From Megalonaias nervosa (Eukaryota; Mollusca; Bivalvia; Unionida; Unionidae): a stretch of DNA of 64,000 nucleotides. Both the position numbers and the translations under genes were made by a program. The notes under the pieces are model-generated. The model did no database searches, was not told the DNA's origin, and saw only the letters and a program-made list of their open reading frames with translations. The DNA lies in NCBI GenBank assembly GCA_016617855.1, contig JAECUM010096275.1, positions 1-64,000 of the forward strand, written 5' to 3'. Shown piece by piece: positions 1 to 14,400 of the stretch; positions within the stretch are counted from its first letter, which is position 1; each line of letters starts with the position of its first letter.

Positions 1-1279
1 AATGAATTATTAAATTCCAAAAAATAGACGAACTTCAGAACAAGCTGGCAACAACAATAAAAACCTCTTGAGCCCTCAAGGTTTAAAATACGACTGACTG
101 GGTCTACTAAAAACCGTCTGTCTTTAACACACGATTTTAGATCACATGGTGGCTCACGTGACAGGCTACGTGATTCACTAATTTGAACAGCGCAGTAAAA
201 AAAAAAATGCTATTTATCATGTAGGCAAGAATAGCCTTATCTAAAAATCAGATTCTCACACTGGAAATATATAAAAAAGAAAGGCTGTTTACTATTTAGC
301 TAACACGTGGGCCGAACATGACCTTGGTAATAGCCAATCATTTTCCCTTAGTGTTTACAAAATGTCTCAACCAAGGTGAGCTAAAAATACTGATAATGTA
401 ATACCTTTTACATTCTAATCAGAAGTGAATTTTCCAAAAAATAAGATTCAAATCCATTGAAAATTATCATTACAACAAAATGTAATGAAACATAAAGAAA
501 AAAAAAGAAATTTAAAACTTACACACAAGCAGTTTAGTCACATATACGTAACAATTATTACAACTCTGTTGGGTTAAACTGTTTTCAGCCTGCAGGTAGA
601 GTTGTTGAGTGCCTGCCAAAATTGCTCCAGATTGATGCTATCTGGGTCAAATTAGGGGAGTGCTCCTTAAAACTAACTTTACAGGAATGGTAAAATTCAT
701 GTCCCATTGAACTTGATTTCAACCACTGAAATTTGTTTCCGTCCATTAACGAATTTTTCATGTGATCTTTCACTTGTTTAGATTTTGGCATTTTAACACC
801 TAGGAGATTGTGGATGCTTATACTTCTTCTTCAAATATGTTAATCCAAAAATAAAGGTCTACAACTCCTTGCAAATCTGCCATCCATGATTACAGCTTTG
901 TAGCTATGAAGCTGAAATGTTAAATTTAGACAAGAATCAATATGGTTTGTTTATTTATTTGTTCACCTGTAAACTTGTCACTCAGTGCCTTTTATGTGCA
1001 TAATTTCGGAACCTGTTTACATTGTTGATTCTAAGCAAGAAATAAAGTTGCCCTCTTTGGAATACATGTACCCTGGATTTGACTCCACAAACAGCTTTTT
1101 ATATATTTGACTTATTCTGCATTTTTTTGAACACCTTGTCTTTTGAAATAAAACAGTTAAGGTCAGTAGTAATCTACTTAAAATAATTGTTTTGTCAAAA
1201 CTTGTTTCAGAAAACAACTCCTGCAGTTTAGTAGCGGTTGATTATGTAATTGGATAAGTTGATAGTTGCATTTTTCAGC
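1..1279. other. upstream intron, nothing recognised
   Basis: AT-rich sequence with many stops on all frames. The 60-70-codon frames at 585-791 and 1017-1217 have no recognisable motif. Presumed part of the intron upstream of the first visible exon. Confidence 0.5.
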
Positions 1280-1293
1280 ACAACTTCAAATGG

Positions 1294-1540
1294 CGTAAGG
1301 GGCCTCAGGTGGCTGAGAGGTCAAAATCATGTCGCTGCCATCTCACCACAGTCCATGTGGGCTCAATACTGGTGCTCTGCTAATTTGGCAATATTAGTGT
1401 GAGAGCTTGCCAGTAGCTTTCTGTTGGTTAGTGGTTCTTCAGAGGTTTTCCTGGGTTCTAAAGTTTCCTCCACCAACTACACTGGCTATAACGATAGTTA
1501 TAGCCTATTGTTTGCTGAAAAATGGTGTTAAGCCTAAACA
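1294..1540 (+). mobile_element. tRNA-headed SINE (family A), old copy
   Basis: Head resembles cctcgagtggccaagtgg; the body shares agcttgccagtagc and the ggttttcctgggttc/cctccacca stretch with the copies at 35351 and 41156. The tail is aatggtgttaagcc followed by CAA repeats. Flanked by a 14-bp direct repeat acaacttcaaatgg at 1280-1293 and 1541-1554, a typical LINE-machinery target-site duplication. More diverged than the other two copies. Confidence 0.8.
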
Positions 1541-1554
1541 ACAACTTCAAATGG

Positions 1555-2349
1555 GAAAAAATTCAAGACATAAACAAAAGGGTCTCTGTATGAAAAGATA
1601 GATACCAGCAATGGACTTACTCATTTGTTCATCGATGCATTAAAACCTGGGATCTCAGATCAATGAATAACTGTATTAGAGAATAACTGTGTTGTTACTC
1701 CAAGCTGTGTTTTACTAACATCTCTAAATCATTGAGCAAAGTGAAAATTGCTCAAATGCATTACAAATGTGACATCATAGCCAAAGAGTGATTCTAGTTG
1801 ATCTTTTGTCCATTTGTGTCAATCCTGTAAAAACAAAATAAATACTCATTAAAAGGATGAGAAAATAGAAACTTTGTATTTTGATTCATTAAAATTATAA
1901 TATGACTTATTGAAAATTATAATAACCTTAAAAATAAGTTGCTATCAAAGAGGTTTGACAAGTATCAAAATAAAAGTTCTGTCATTAGATTTACAGAATG
2001 AAATTTGAGGTAAATTTGTTTGCCTTTACTAGAAAACTGTATGTAAAGCTCCAGAGAGTAATAATTTGCAATTGTTTTGGCTTTGATGGGAATCTCATAC
2101 ATTGAAATGCAAAAGTTGATTAAAAGCATGAAAGTCATGTTTTACATTGATCTTTTTGAACAGAAAAGAAATCAAATTTGATATTGTGCTCATTATAAGA
2201 ACAAATTGTTATGTACAGTATATTTAATTTATATTGTGTGCTTGACTTGTCTGTGATTAAGGGTTGTGAATAGAGCTTTTGCATACCTGACTTAGGTTGT
2301 GCTTACAAGTTGTAAACAAGGCGCTTACTCTGTGTGTGTGTGTGTGTGA
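1555..2349. other. intron, nothing recognised except a short GT microsatellite
   Basis: AT-rich, no ORF of note. A short (GT)n tract at about 2331-2348 abuts the next SINE. Confidence 0.5.
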
Positions 2350-2657
2350 TTTAGATTTTTAACGTAGCTTTAACAATTTTTCAGTCATATCGCTATGATG
2401 TCTGCAGTGTGACAGTTCATAGTGATGTCTAACACTGGGGCATCATGCTGCAGACATGTAGCATGATGTCCCACCCAGTCACATTATCCTGACACCAGGC
2501 TGACCAGTCCTAACACTAACCTCTTAATGCTGAGCATCAAGCGAGGCAGCTGTTAGTACGATTTTTTAAAGTCTTTGGTATGACTCGGCTGGGGTTCGAA
2601 CCCGCAACCTTCCACATCCACGGCGGATGCTCTAACCACTAGGCCACTGGAGCGGTC
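2350..2657 (-). mobile_element. tRNA-derived SINE (family B)
   Basis: On the minus strand the element starts with a tRNA-like head: A-box-like tggcctagtggttagagc and a perfect B box ggttcgaaccc (complement near 2592-2602). The body is shared with a second copy at 33838-34146. The intact B box suggests a fairly young copy. It is not a tRNA gene: no acceptor-stem pairing or 3' terminator, and the head is followed by an unrelated body. Confidence 0.8.
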
Positions 2658-2879
2658 AAGGCGCTTACTAGAATTTGAGTTCATGGGTTTGTGGAATTTT
2701 ATATGGAAATGATTGGTTTTCTAGAACATTCTATTGTGACCTGGGTCAGTTGAAATATATATAGATCAGTCTGTGGAATCATTTTCAGTTGTGTTCAGAT
2801 ATAATTTGAGAGGAATTATTTGTTTAAATTATTAATTATAATTACAAAATACTCACTGACCTTTGGGAATAAAATGCTT

Positions 2880-3072
2880 CTTTAGGATTGCATCACTGTT
2901 GTACATCAGGACATTCGTGACTATTGAAGTTAATTCAGAACATTACATACTTTTGGATTTATGAGAGGACCTTTAGGATTGCATCATTGTAGTACATCAG
3001 GACATTCATGACTATTGAAGTTAATTCAGAACATTCCATACTTTTGGATTTATGAGAGGACCTTTAGGATTA
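2880..3072. repeat. 91-bp tandem duplication (2.1 copies)
   Basis: ctttaggattgcatcaytg starts at 2880 and 2971; a third start at 3062 breaks off after about 11 bp. The two full units differ at a handful of bases. Confidence 0.9.
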
Positions 3073-4300
3073 TTTGGCATTCAATTCACAATTCTGTAAA
3101 TGTCTCTTAAACTTTTACTTTCTAACTTAGTGAGATAGGGTATTTGTTGATTTTATTAAACTTATTGCTTTTGCTTCTTTCTGTTACATAGTTTAAGACC
3201 TAGAGTCAAAACAGCATTTAGAAAAGGGGAGTAAAGACATCAACTCAGGCAAGGCTTTGGGAACTTATTTTTCTCAGCATATTTGGGTAAAATGACAGGC
3301 ACTGGCTGACATGATTATTTCACCTGAATATGCCCCATGTGTGCTTCCTGGTTAAAGTAAGGAAAAGTTGAAGACAAATGACTGAAATGCTTGTTGGTGA
3401 CATTAATAGAATGAGTCATTGTTTTGTTGTTTCCAATTATGTTGTATTTTCAGTTGGTGAGTCTGCTTTAAAAATTGCCATTCAATTCCATCAATATTTT
3501 ATAAATAGAACATGCTCTTTTTAAATTTTTTTAGTCTTGGCAACAACAATATTTATTTAAAAATATTCCTTTGGATGTAAGATTATATTTATAATAAAAC
3601 AAAAAAGTGGACTTGTATTTTCAATAGAACAATTGTTTTTTTACAGGAATTTCACACCAAAGGTAATTTCCACTGTCATTTTTGTAATGGTAGATTTTGT
3701 TAAGGAGTAGTTTTATATTAAATTTGTATCAATGAATAGAACAGTGATTTCTCCAGAAATTTCACATAATGGAGGAATTCCATCTGCCATTTTTGTAAGG
3801 GGATAGTTTTCAGTTTAAGGTGTATTTTTTGTATGAGAACTATATCTTTGAATAGACTGCATACAGTTTGATTCAGTAAATGTTTGTATGATAAAGACTT
3901 TTAATGAATAAAGATAAAACTTAAAATTATTTGCTTTCATTATCATCAGAACAACAGCAATCATGTTACGAGATCGGCACTGTATGATGTTGTATGGATT
4001 AAAACTGCATGTAATAGTTTAGATATTACCAGCAGATACTAAAAAGTATATATCTGCCATTGCACAACCTCACCAACCCAGTTTTGGCCCACGATCTTTC
4101 AAATGTAGATTCAGTTAATATTTATAAACCTTACAGACCTTGTTAGGCTCACAGCAAATTGTGATTTTCGCATGATTGCTCATTTTTAAAGAGGTGTACC
4201 TTAAATTTAGTGGAGATCAGTTGCACATCTTGGAAAAGAAACTTTTAGATCTTTTAAAAAAATAGCATGGTTTAAGTTAGAAATTTAATTGGATGCTTCT
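3073..4300. other. intron, nothing recognised
   Basis: AT-rich. Two loosely similar stretches around 3650 and 3750 both contain a form of aatttcaca and ccatttttgtaa. No coding signal. Confidence 0.5.
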
Positions 4301-5194
4301 TATTACGACTCTGTGGTCTTAAAATAAATAATAGAAAAGAGTGAGAAGCAACAAGCTTTGTAAAGTTCAAAACAAATAATTTGTTTCCCTAGAATACAAA
4401 GTGACAATTTAAATGCGATTTAAATCCCAAATAATCATGAATTACAGACACAAATCGTAATGATTAATGTTTTGAATAAACTTTAGTGGAAATCCAAGTT
4501 AAATCCAATGCTCAAAGTGTTGATGTGCCTGTAATGGCCCATGTAATTGTGATGTGCCAAGTCTTTTGTTGAATCACAATAATACAATCCAGGAATATAT
4601 ATTTTGTTTGAAATTTTACTATAAAATTCAAGTATTCAAGTCTCCATTTACAGAAATATTATTTTTGATGAACACTTTGTATTCCCAGTGCATTATTAAT
4701 AATAAATTCCAGACTAAATGAGCTATGGACACAACAGTTGATTCTGCTAAGATCTTAAAACACAAACAATTAATTTATAGAAAAACAAGACTATATAATC
4801 CTCTTATTGTACAGCCGGGTACCTGACCACAGGTCACAATTAGCATTTTCTGAAAGAAAGTATTACCTAACAGAAAGATTCCTTCTGGAAGGCTGCAGAT
4901 GTTTACAAGATAAAATCTTAGTTACAATTAGAAGCCTCTTGCTAAAATTATAATATAAAATGTAGTAAAGAACAGGTAGACCTGGCAATTCATGGGGAAT
5001 TTCCAAAGTTCTAGACTCAGATTGAGATAAACATGTTTATTACAAAACCAAAATCAATGATTCAGGTCAGGTAGAAAATGAACTTGAATTTGGACAAGGT
5101 CAGGTCCAACATACAATGTTTCATTATCAATAGCATATAATAAAATAAAATAAATAAAAAACTAACAAACATTCAAAATTAAATATACATAACA
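4301..5194 (-). mobile_element. solo LTR, Ty3/gypsy (related to LTRs at 9992 and 16871)
   Basis: The minus strand shares acaaagcttgttg-type and ctagggaaayaaatta-type blocks and the start tgttatgtatatttaatt with the LTRs at 9992-10901 and 16871-17803. Flanked by a 4-bp direct repeat ttct (4297-4300 and 5195-5198). The terminal TG/CA is TA on the 4301 side, so this is an aged copy. No internal coding sequence adjoins it. Confidence 0.8.
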
Positions 5195-5334
5195 TTCTTA
5201 CATTACATATTTTTTAATATGAAGTCATAATAGAAAGTACTTGTTTGACGTTATGATATAAATGATTATAGCAAATTCTTATCAATGACTTTGTTTGTAA
5301 AGTGTTTTTTTCCCTTCTTTTCATGAAACTTCAG

Positions 5335-5465
5335 GGTGGAGTTAATGTTGGAATGTTAACTCCCTTGGGACAGGAACAAATGTACCTATTCGGTAAAGAG
5401 TTGAAGAGAGAATACATGAACAAAGCAAAGCTCCTTAGTCCCGAATATAATCCTGAAGAAATTTA
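5335..5465 (+). CDS. ACP6: ACP6-like, first exon visible in the window
   Basis: Begins after the acceptor cttcag in phase 0 and ends before gtaagt in phase 2. The 43 complete codons read GGVNVGMLTPLGQEQ and on to SPEYNPEEI. This matches the family segment after the N-terminal catalytic loop, in which LTxxGxxQ starts a helix. The last two bases (ta) join with the first base of the next exon to make Tyr. Confidence 0.87.
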
Positions 5466-8400
5466 GTAAGTATAGCATATGTAGATGAACAATGTTCCAG
5501 CTAGAAATGGAGGGTACACCCCTCCACCCTGCCCTACATCTACTTTCTGTTCACACCCATAGCTATAGCCCATGTGTAGATGACTAAAATATCAGAAAAA
5601 AATTGCGTAATTGTGCAATAATGTATAATGGTGTGAATCTTTTTTGCCCACCATCAGTTTTCTAGTAAAAGAGTTCAAACATGATAAAAGGCAAACCCTT
5701 CACAGTAATAAATGTCCCATTTTGGCACAGTAACCATCTTTCATACCCAGCTCCAATTCTTTGTAGTTGAAGCACTGGTGTAAATATGTCAAGTTAGAAT
5801 ATATACTGTAAATCACTTTGCCTTTGTCATATATTGTTCTTCATATTTTAGCTTGAATGGTCATCAACCAGAAGAGCTTTCAGGATGGTCTGATGTTTTA
5901 TTGTACATCATCCAATGTTTGTCTGTCCATTAGCCAGAATATTCAGTGGCTAATCAGTGATAAAGAGGCCAGAGGAAACCCAATTTTTTGTGCCGAAGTT
6001 GCAAAAAAGAATAAAAATACTTAATTAGGGTCTAGGTTTTAGAACTTCCTCTTTTATATGTACTTTAAGATGTCAGTTGTCTTTAATTTTACTGGTACAA
6101 GATACGCTTTGTTACTGACACATAAGAAAAACATTTAAGTCATATTTGTTATGGTATTGCCATGAATAAAATTCACAAATACAACATTTTTTTTTTTTAA
6201 GCGCTTTTGTTTTCTTGTGCATTTCTTATGTTCAAGTGGTATCATAGCATAAATTCTACAAACATTTTTTTAATACACAAAAAATAATCCCAGTCAGAAT
6301 ATGTTTTAATTTGAGATGTTTTATCAATGTTCTCCTTCCTGAAGATCTGTCCATCTGTAATCGTGTGTGTTTCAGCTTAACTATGCTTGTAATTGTTTAT
6401 GCAAGTGTGTATTTTGTAACAGCTTTCAAATTTTGGGTGTGTAGCTATTATTTACTGTTCATTCTTGGATGCATGATTTGTGTGTACTGGCCTGAAATTG
6501 GTGAATAGTGTATAGGTGCACCCTAATATTTGGAATTGTGATTGCATAATTTATTGGTCCATGTTCCCAATTGACCTTATGTGAGATGATAGATCGCTCT
6601 GCCTACAGAATCATGTGATATAACCACCTGTTAACCTCTGACAAACAAGCAGTATTGGGCAAGGAAATGTGTTTCAGTTTAAGTGATATATTTATTAAAA
6701 ATGATTTGTATTATTCCTAAAAATGTAAAATTGCAAAGTTGCATAAATTATACTGCAGGAGACAATATTTATATTTGTATTTCAAGTTCATATAGTAAAA
6801 CCTAAGTGTTTTATTTCAGTAAGTAATAAAATCAATTTTAAATTTGTTGGAGAAATTATTAATGTAAAAGGAAATTCACTCCCAAAAATGCTAATGTATT
6901 TAGTATATAATCTTATCCTTATTAATTTTATCTGGCTTATGTTTATGCTGCCTTGGAAGTAAACAAATTAAAAATTAATAACAAAATCCTAAATAATTAC
7001 TGTTTAGAAGCATACTGTTGTCCATAATAATTTTAAAGTTCTACTGTTCGTCAGATGGAATTTTGATCAATGATGTCTGTTGATGGAAACATGTAAATGC
7101 ATGCTTAATATATTGGATGATAATTATCTGAAACCATTGTTTCTGTATTTCTTTATTATTACATTTTTGTATCCCAACCCCTCATTCAGCCCAATGAGAA
7201 AGTAAAGAGTCACTCAAGTGTCTGAAAGATCGAGACTATAAATCATTATTTTAAGACAAGCCAACATTAAAATCAAAATTTTCAAACTTTCCAATAATGG
7301 GGTTCACTACTTCCTGTTTAAGAAAATAATATACATCAAAAGCCAAAATTTAGGGGTTTCTCCACTCATATTCTAGGAACGTTTATTTATGTATATATTT
7401 TCAATTTCAACTTCTTGTTTTTTTCTTCAAACCATCAACAGGACATGCTTTTCTACATACTTTTACACAAAGAAACATGTTGTTATTGTCATCAGTTATT
7501 TCCATATTCAGCTGATCGTACACACAACCACAATAGTCTTTATCCCTCATAGTTTTGTCTAATTCCTCTTTTTAGACAATCTGGATATCTGTTTCTGCAA
7601 AGCAGGTATCAGTTGTGTTATGTGCAGTTTATAAAGCAGTTCAAGTGATTGTAAAGTGATTAGGTGATGTCACATAGACCAGGTCTCGGTTGATAAGGAT
7701 AAGAAGATACTTATTAATTGATTGTCAGTGATGTATCATCATTTTGATATAAAGACTAATTAGAAGCACAAGTGCTGTGACACTGTACTTTAGTATGCAG
7801 GGCTCAGCACACTTTAATCCATCATACTTTAAATCCTTTAATACTGTTTAGGACACTTGTATTTTATCATATACCATTTCTCCTTCAAATATATTCCCCA
7901 ATCACATCAGTCACATTATATTAGGAAAATATTACCCTGCTACCTCGTGAATCCAGCCCTACTCAGAGGTGAAAATCATTTTTTTCCCTGTCTGTCTCGT
8001 ATAGACAAATGGCAGTAATCTTTCCCATTACATCCCCTTGCCACTGCCAGGTGTCATTAGTTTTTAGCTTCGGTGCTTTACTGGTGACATCATACAGTTT
8101 AAACTCTGACAATCGAAGCCATTGAATCAGAATTTTTGTGACCTCCATTTTTTGCCTATACATGTTTATTTTAAATATATCTTGCAGGATGGTACACGTA
8201 CATCGACAAACTTTATATGATGGATCTTATACACTCTTGCGATAGTCTTACACCAGTCATTATGATCAATAGTGCATTATGGTGAATGCATAACACCCAT
8301 TATTATCGATTGTAATAATCAGAACCTGTTTTGGTGGTCTGACACCACTAATTATCATCAATATGCTATTGACAGTTATTGTATTGCTGGTGTTAAGCTA

Positions 8401-11400
8401 TGTTGGATGGAGGTCTCACAACATTCATTATTATTATCAATAATTCTGATACATTGTTTTTTGTTTCAGACATTTTTCAGTTTGCCGGATTAAATTTCAC
8501 AGAGTCTTGGTAAATGCGGGCATAGGAAAGATGCTTGTGATTCACATCCCACCTGCCTGTCTTGCACTAGTTGTGTACATACAGACAATTGTCCATTCTG
8601 TTGGTTTTTGGTCAGACATTAGATATTGGGGACCTTGCTAAAAGTAGACAAACTTAAATGGAGAGGAAAAAAATTGCCTTCTTGTTTCAAGAACACACTG
8701 AATCCTTCTCAGAGTCCCTCAGGACTTGGAAGATGACTTCTCTATCCCAAGAGAATATGTGATCCTTCTCTGACCTCTTGTAGAAGAAGAAGAATAGCTC
8801 TTTGGTGGAGTAGAGGACTTCAAGATCCCAGGATGATATGGGATCATTCTCTTAAGAGAATTGTAAGGCCCTTCAACCCCTGATGTCAATCCAACAAAGT
8901 CAGTGTTGGTGAGGGTTACCTCCAACCCCCAACTTCCATGGGATGAACACAAAACTCAGGAAAGATGCACCTTTTCCAAGCCTTGATCCCAGAAAACAAG
9001 CAAATCGAGCTACCCTTCATGCTTGACTCATCTCCAACGATCTATTCACGATGACAAGTTTTCAAGCAATTGTTCAGACCAGGAGAAAGTCCCTGTCCAA
9101 GGTCTGTAATGCAAAGTGGAGAATCTTTTATGGTAAATGCAAGTTTGTATAAAGGCAAAAATGCCTGACCATTTGTTTGGATGCTCATGTTTCATATATT
9201 ATTAGGTATTTTTAGCTGAACAGACCAGTTTCGCACTCACTAATGCCAGATGGATTATCTTGTGCATGTTGTGGTCATTGTCGAAAGCCCCATATGAACC
9301 TTAGGGTGAAGTTTCTTTCAAGAACCTTACCCTAAAACTGCTTTTTCTCAGCATTTGCTTGAAGAAGGAGCCAGCTTTCCAGTTCAGGACTTCAAGAATG
9401 TTCCATCTAATGGGATAATGAAATTTTCTTGTATGGATGAGGGTAATTTCCATCCCCAAAAGGTAAAGAATGCAATTTTGATGGATAAATGTTACTTCAT
9501 TAAAATGATTTTACCCAGCTGAGCAGTATTGATTCAAGAAGACAAAAATGGAGTTGATCATCCAGTGTGCTATTTTTCTAAGAAATTAAATAAGCACCAG
9601 AGAAATTATTCCACAATCGAGAAGGAATGTTTGGCTTTGATATTTGCATTACAGCACTTTGAAGTTTACATTAGTTCAGCTCCTTCTCCAATCATTGTGT
9701 TTAGTGATCACAACCCCCTTACTTTCATTGGCGAGATGAAAAATAAAAATCAAGTTATTAAGGTGGAGTTCGTTGTTGCAGGAATATAATATTGACATCA
9801 GGCACATCAAAGGAAAAGGCAATTTAATAGCAGATGCACTTTCAGATGTATAGAGATATATTGTTTCATGTATACTTTGTGTCATTCATAAGATTTTATC
9901 TTATGTTTTTTTTTTTGCCACATATATATTTGACTTACAGTAAAAAGAAAGCTTTATTGTATAAATCTTTCCTTTTCTTTATGAGGGGAAGTGTTATGTA
10001 TATTTAATTTAAATGTTTGTTTCTTAATTAATTTTTTTTTCATTACATGCTTTTATAATGTAACATTGTATGCTGGACTTGACCTTCTCCAAACTGAGTT
10101 CATTTCTGCTTGACCTCATTGACTTTTTTTAATTTCATTTATGTAAACAATAATAGCTTAATTATTCTTTATGTGTATGAGCTTATTATCAGAATTATTA
10201 TTCAGGCAAACAGCTTGAAGTAAATATATTGATTTGGGTTGGGGTTTTGAAGATTCCAAAGTGAATTTTGCAGGTTATTGTGTTGTAAATAAACAAGGCT
10301 CATTAGATCATTCTAGATGGTTATTTTCCATTAGGTAATGGTTGTTTTTAGAAAATGCTAATTGTGACCTGAGGTCAAGCAGAGAACTATATAATCTTGT
10401 GACTGTGAGGATTTTACCAGTTGTGTTTTAACATCTGGCACTTTAAGTTGTATTATGTTGTTACCAGTTTGGGCTGAATTTTATTTTCTTCAAATTATTG
10501 AATTAAGTGATTATTTTCTCTGGAAATACAAAAGTGCTCTGATAATATTCTTGGATAAAGACATTCACTGGAATTTATAATATATTCAAACCTGGATTAA
10601 TATTTGTGTGATTCAAAAGAGACTTGATACATCAGCACTCTTCAGGCTATAACATACATGTCATCACTTTCATTTTTGGATCTCTTCTGGACTTGAACTG
10701 AATTTTATTCAGGACTTTAAATTACTATGACTTGTGTATTTAATTCTTGGATTATTTAAGGGATTTCATTCGCAATACCATAGTTCATTTTTCTCATTTT
10801 CACTTTGTATTCTAGGGAAATAAATTAGTTGTTAAATTTTACAAAGCTTGTTGTTTCATCCTTTTCTGTTACTTATTTTAAGAGCATAGACTCGTAATGC
10901 TACTAGTTGACATTGAAGTAAGTTTAAAGATTTTATTTGCAACTCTTCTGTGTGCTACAGTAAACATATGGAGATGCCAGTTCTAGAATGAGGATATGCA
11001 ACATGTCACACTGAATAAGCTAGTAAGTTTCAGATGGCATTAGTCAAGGCAGTGTCTTGTATCATCCCAGCTCATTATGGTGTTCAGAAGAACAAAGCAG
11101 CAACAAAGTGAGGAGTGTTATACTTTTCATGACCACATTCTTCATAAGGGTTGTCTTGTATGGTGGGGAAGCTGTCTAAGATAATTCAGATTTCGATAAT
11201 TGAAGTTATCATGGTGTTAAAATTCATAATAAACAGCAAGTAAGAATCCAGTATTATGAAACTGTCCCTGACTTCCTGAATGCATTGAATTCAGACTTGC
11301 AGTCATGGTCTGAGTACCTGAATGCTATGATCTCAGACTTGCAGTTCTGGTCTGAATACCTAAATACATTGATCTCAGACTTGCAGTCCTGGTCGGACTA

Positions 11401-14400
11401 TTTGAATGGAATGACCTCAGAATTGCAGTACTGGTCTGACTACCTGAATGGAATGATCTCAGACTTGCAGTCCTGGTCTGACTACCTGAATGCAATAATC
11501 TTAGACTTGCAGTCCTGGTCTGACTACCTGAATATATTGATCTCAGACTTGCAGTCCTGGTCTGACTACCTGAATGCAGTGATATCAGATTTGCAGTCCA
11601 GGTCTAACTACCTGAATGTATTGATATCAGACTTGCAGTCCTGCTCTGGCTACCTGAATGCAGTGATATCAGATTTGCAGTCCCAGTCTGACTACCTGAA
11701 TGTATTGATATCAGACTTGCAGTCCTGCTCTGACTACCAGAATGCAGTGATATCAGATTTGCAGTCCTGGTCTGACTACCTGAATGTATTGATATCAGAC
11801 TTGCAGTCCTGCTCTGGCTACCTGAATGCAGTGATATCAGATTTGCAGTCCAGGTCTGACTACCTGAATGTATTGATATCAGACTTGCAGTCCTGCTCTG
11901 ACTACCTGAATGCAAGTATATCAGACTTGCAGTCCAGGTCTGACTACCTGAATGCAGTGATATCAGACTTGCTGTCCTGGTCTGACTACCTGAATGCAAT
12001 GATATCAGACTTGCAGTCCTGGTCTAACTACCTGAATGCAATGATATCAGACTTGCAGTCCTGGTCTGACTACCTGAATGCAATGATATCAGACCTGCAG
12101 TCCTGGTTCCAATAGGGCTTTATGCACATCTTGCAGCTGCTTAATAATAACCTTATATTCCCAGAAACTCATCAATCCTGCCTGTATTCCTAGAGACTGA
12201 TCAATTCTGCCTGTATTCCCAGAAATCCATCACTAGGCAATTTTGATGGCATAGATGCACTCACAGAATCTGGAGCACATTATGGTGGTGAGTCAGGTCT
12301 AGTTAAAAGTGGAAATACAGAGGATGACTTTTTCCAGCTCAAGTTAGTAGTAAAATCTCATGCAGGAATGAGTTTTTCAGGATGTTTGCTTAGCAACATG
12401 AAAGAAGTACTCAGACATTACTTGTTCTAACTGAAATTATGCTATTTTGGCTGAAGTGTTGCTGGTTTCACATATAACATCAATATACATGACCAGGGAT
12501 GTTTAAAACAAGTAGCTAAGGAAATTGGTGATGGAAGAATGCCCTGAACTTAAGGATTTTAGTTCTAAACCAGCAGTGGAGATGTTTGATAAAGTTTGTT
12601 TATGAAAAAACATCAATGTAGTATGCTGTGATGCTTATAGATGAACCAAAAGAAGGTAAAGGGACTACAGTAACTTGTTTTTCATCCAGTGTCTGGACGA
12701 TGATTTGAAATATTTAATTGGAATTATGCTAGTTAAACCAATTAGCATAGAAAAGTAACTTCAGTCTTCTACTTGAATCCTTCCGGCTGCACACAAAATT
12801 AAAGAATGGCACAGTAAAGCCATTGGGAATTTTATGGTTGTAACATCACAAACAATCACTTGATTTGGCTTAGTTTCATTCTTTGATGATAATATTAAAT
12901 ATTTCACAATGAATGAGGATTAATTTGAGCAATCTGTTGCTGGTTATATTGGAAATACAACAATACAAACGTAATACTCTGGATAATTGCAGGGAATAGA
13001 GGTCTCATGATTGGCATTCTGTTTATTAGGGCTGGGAATCCATATTTTTCATGACAGGAGTTCTGGACTGTAACTTTCAAAATCCTGTAGAGAAGCCTGA
13101 CAAGCGCACATGAAAGGTTTTAGCATAAACTGATGAGATCTTAACTTTCACTTAAGAGAGGCTATCTGTACTGAAAAACACCAGGAGATAAAAACAGAAA
13201 AGTTCGAGAAAATAAAGAAAACACATTTAATTTAATTACAGTGTTAGACTGTTGTTGTATGTATGGTTTGTTAAAATACAATCTTTAAAAATGGGATCAA
13301 TCATCAGGCACAAACATTGCCTGCAACCAAACAGTAATGTTGAACACTATGAATATGATTCAAGTTGAGGTGAACAATTGATGGATGTAATAGTAAGGTC
13401 AGTTTAATCTTATAAGCTAAGGAGCAAAATCGATTATAACAAAAATATTTTACTGTGTTTATACAGAATATTTCATATTGAGGTGCAGAAAACAATATAT
13501 TTTAGGCATTATATTTTACCACTAGTTTAAATATCAGTTTTTATGTTTCATTCTGTACAATGAAATAAATTCACTATTAACACAGGAAGAAAACCTGTGT
13601 ACATGATTGGTTTCAAACTTCTTCAAAATATATATCATATTTACCTATGGCCTTGCAGTTTGAAAACATTAGTAGTTGTTGTGTTGGTTCTAATGAACTG
13701 AATTTTTCAGTAAGACATGGAGAAAAATATACCGCTGTTCACACAAACCCACAACAACTCCAATGCTGAAAACTACTCAGCCAATGACAGGTACATCTTA
13801 GTCTGAAAAACTTATTTACATTGAGCCCTTGTTATAAAATCAAGGTGGAATAAATGTTTACAATGTTAAAGGTCAGGTCACGTTATAAGTTTCACCGATC
13901 CATGTATGTTTGTATTTCTCTCCATGCTTTATTCGGGTCACAGAGTTCCAGATTTACAGGTGTAGAGCAATGAATAACCCTGCTCATTATCATTTTCAAT
14001 ATTGATGCCCCACCATTTTTTTTTAGGGTATCTTGCCTCTTCCAGCTCAGCATGTTCCCGCTGTACCAGACCCGGCTGGTTGCATGTGCGAATTGCACGA
14101 TGCACACAGGCGCCTTTTCATTTCCTGTTCGTTGTATTCGCAATTTATTCGAAAATTTTTTTTGGAAAGGTGCCAAACATTCATCGCACAGAAAAGAAAA
14201 ACACCACGTGCTGGGCCTGCTCTGTACTATCATAACCTTGGCACACAGTCCAGAATTCACTTTTAGTATTTGACAGTGTGGTGTATGTAAAAAATGACTT
14301 TCAAAGCCAATCAAATATCTTTCCCAGGTGAAGAATGGTTTTATTTAAATTATTGAAATTCAAAAAAGATGGATGTTGCAAGCTGATAAAGGTTAAAAAA

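Noticed and set aside
2580..2657. tRNA gene on the minus strand
   Set aside because: Only A/B-box-like segments; no acceptor stem, and the head is fused to a repeated SINE body present elsewhere.
3645..3661. Possible micro-exon gaatttcacaccaaag|gtaatt upstream of the first visible exon
   Set aside because: Its phase does not fit the exon at 5335 (a stop results), and a similar non-spliced phrase lies at 3750.
11604..11999. 131-codon minus-strand ORF as a gene
   Set aside because: By-product of a stop-free 42-bp repeat unit.
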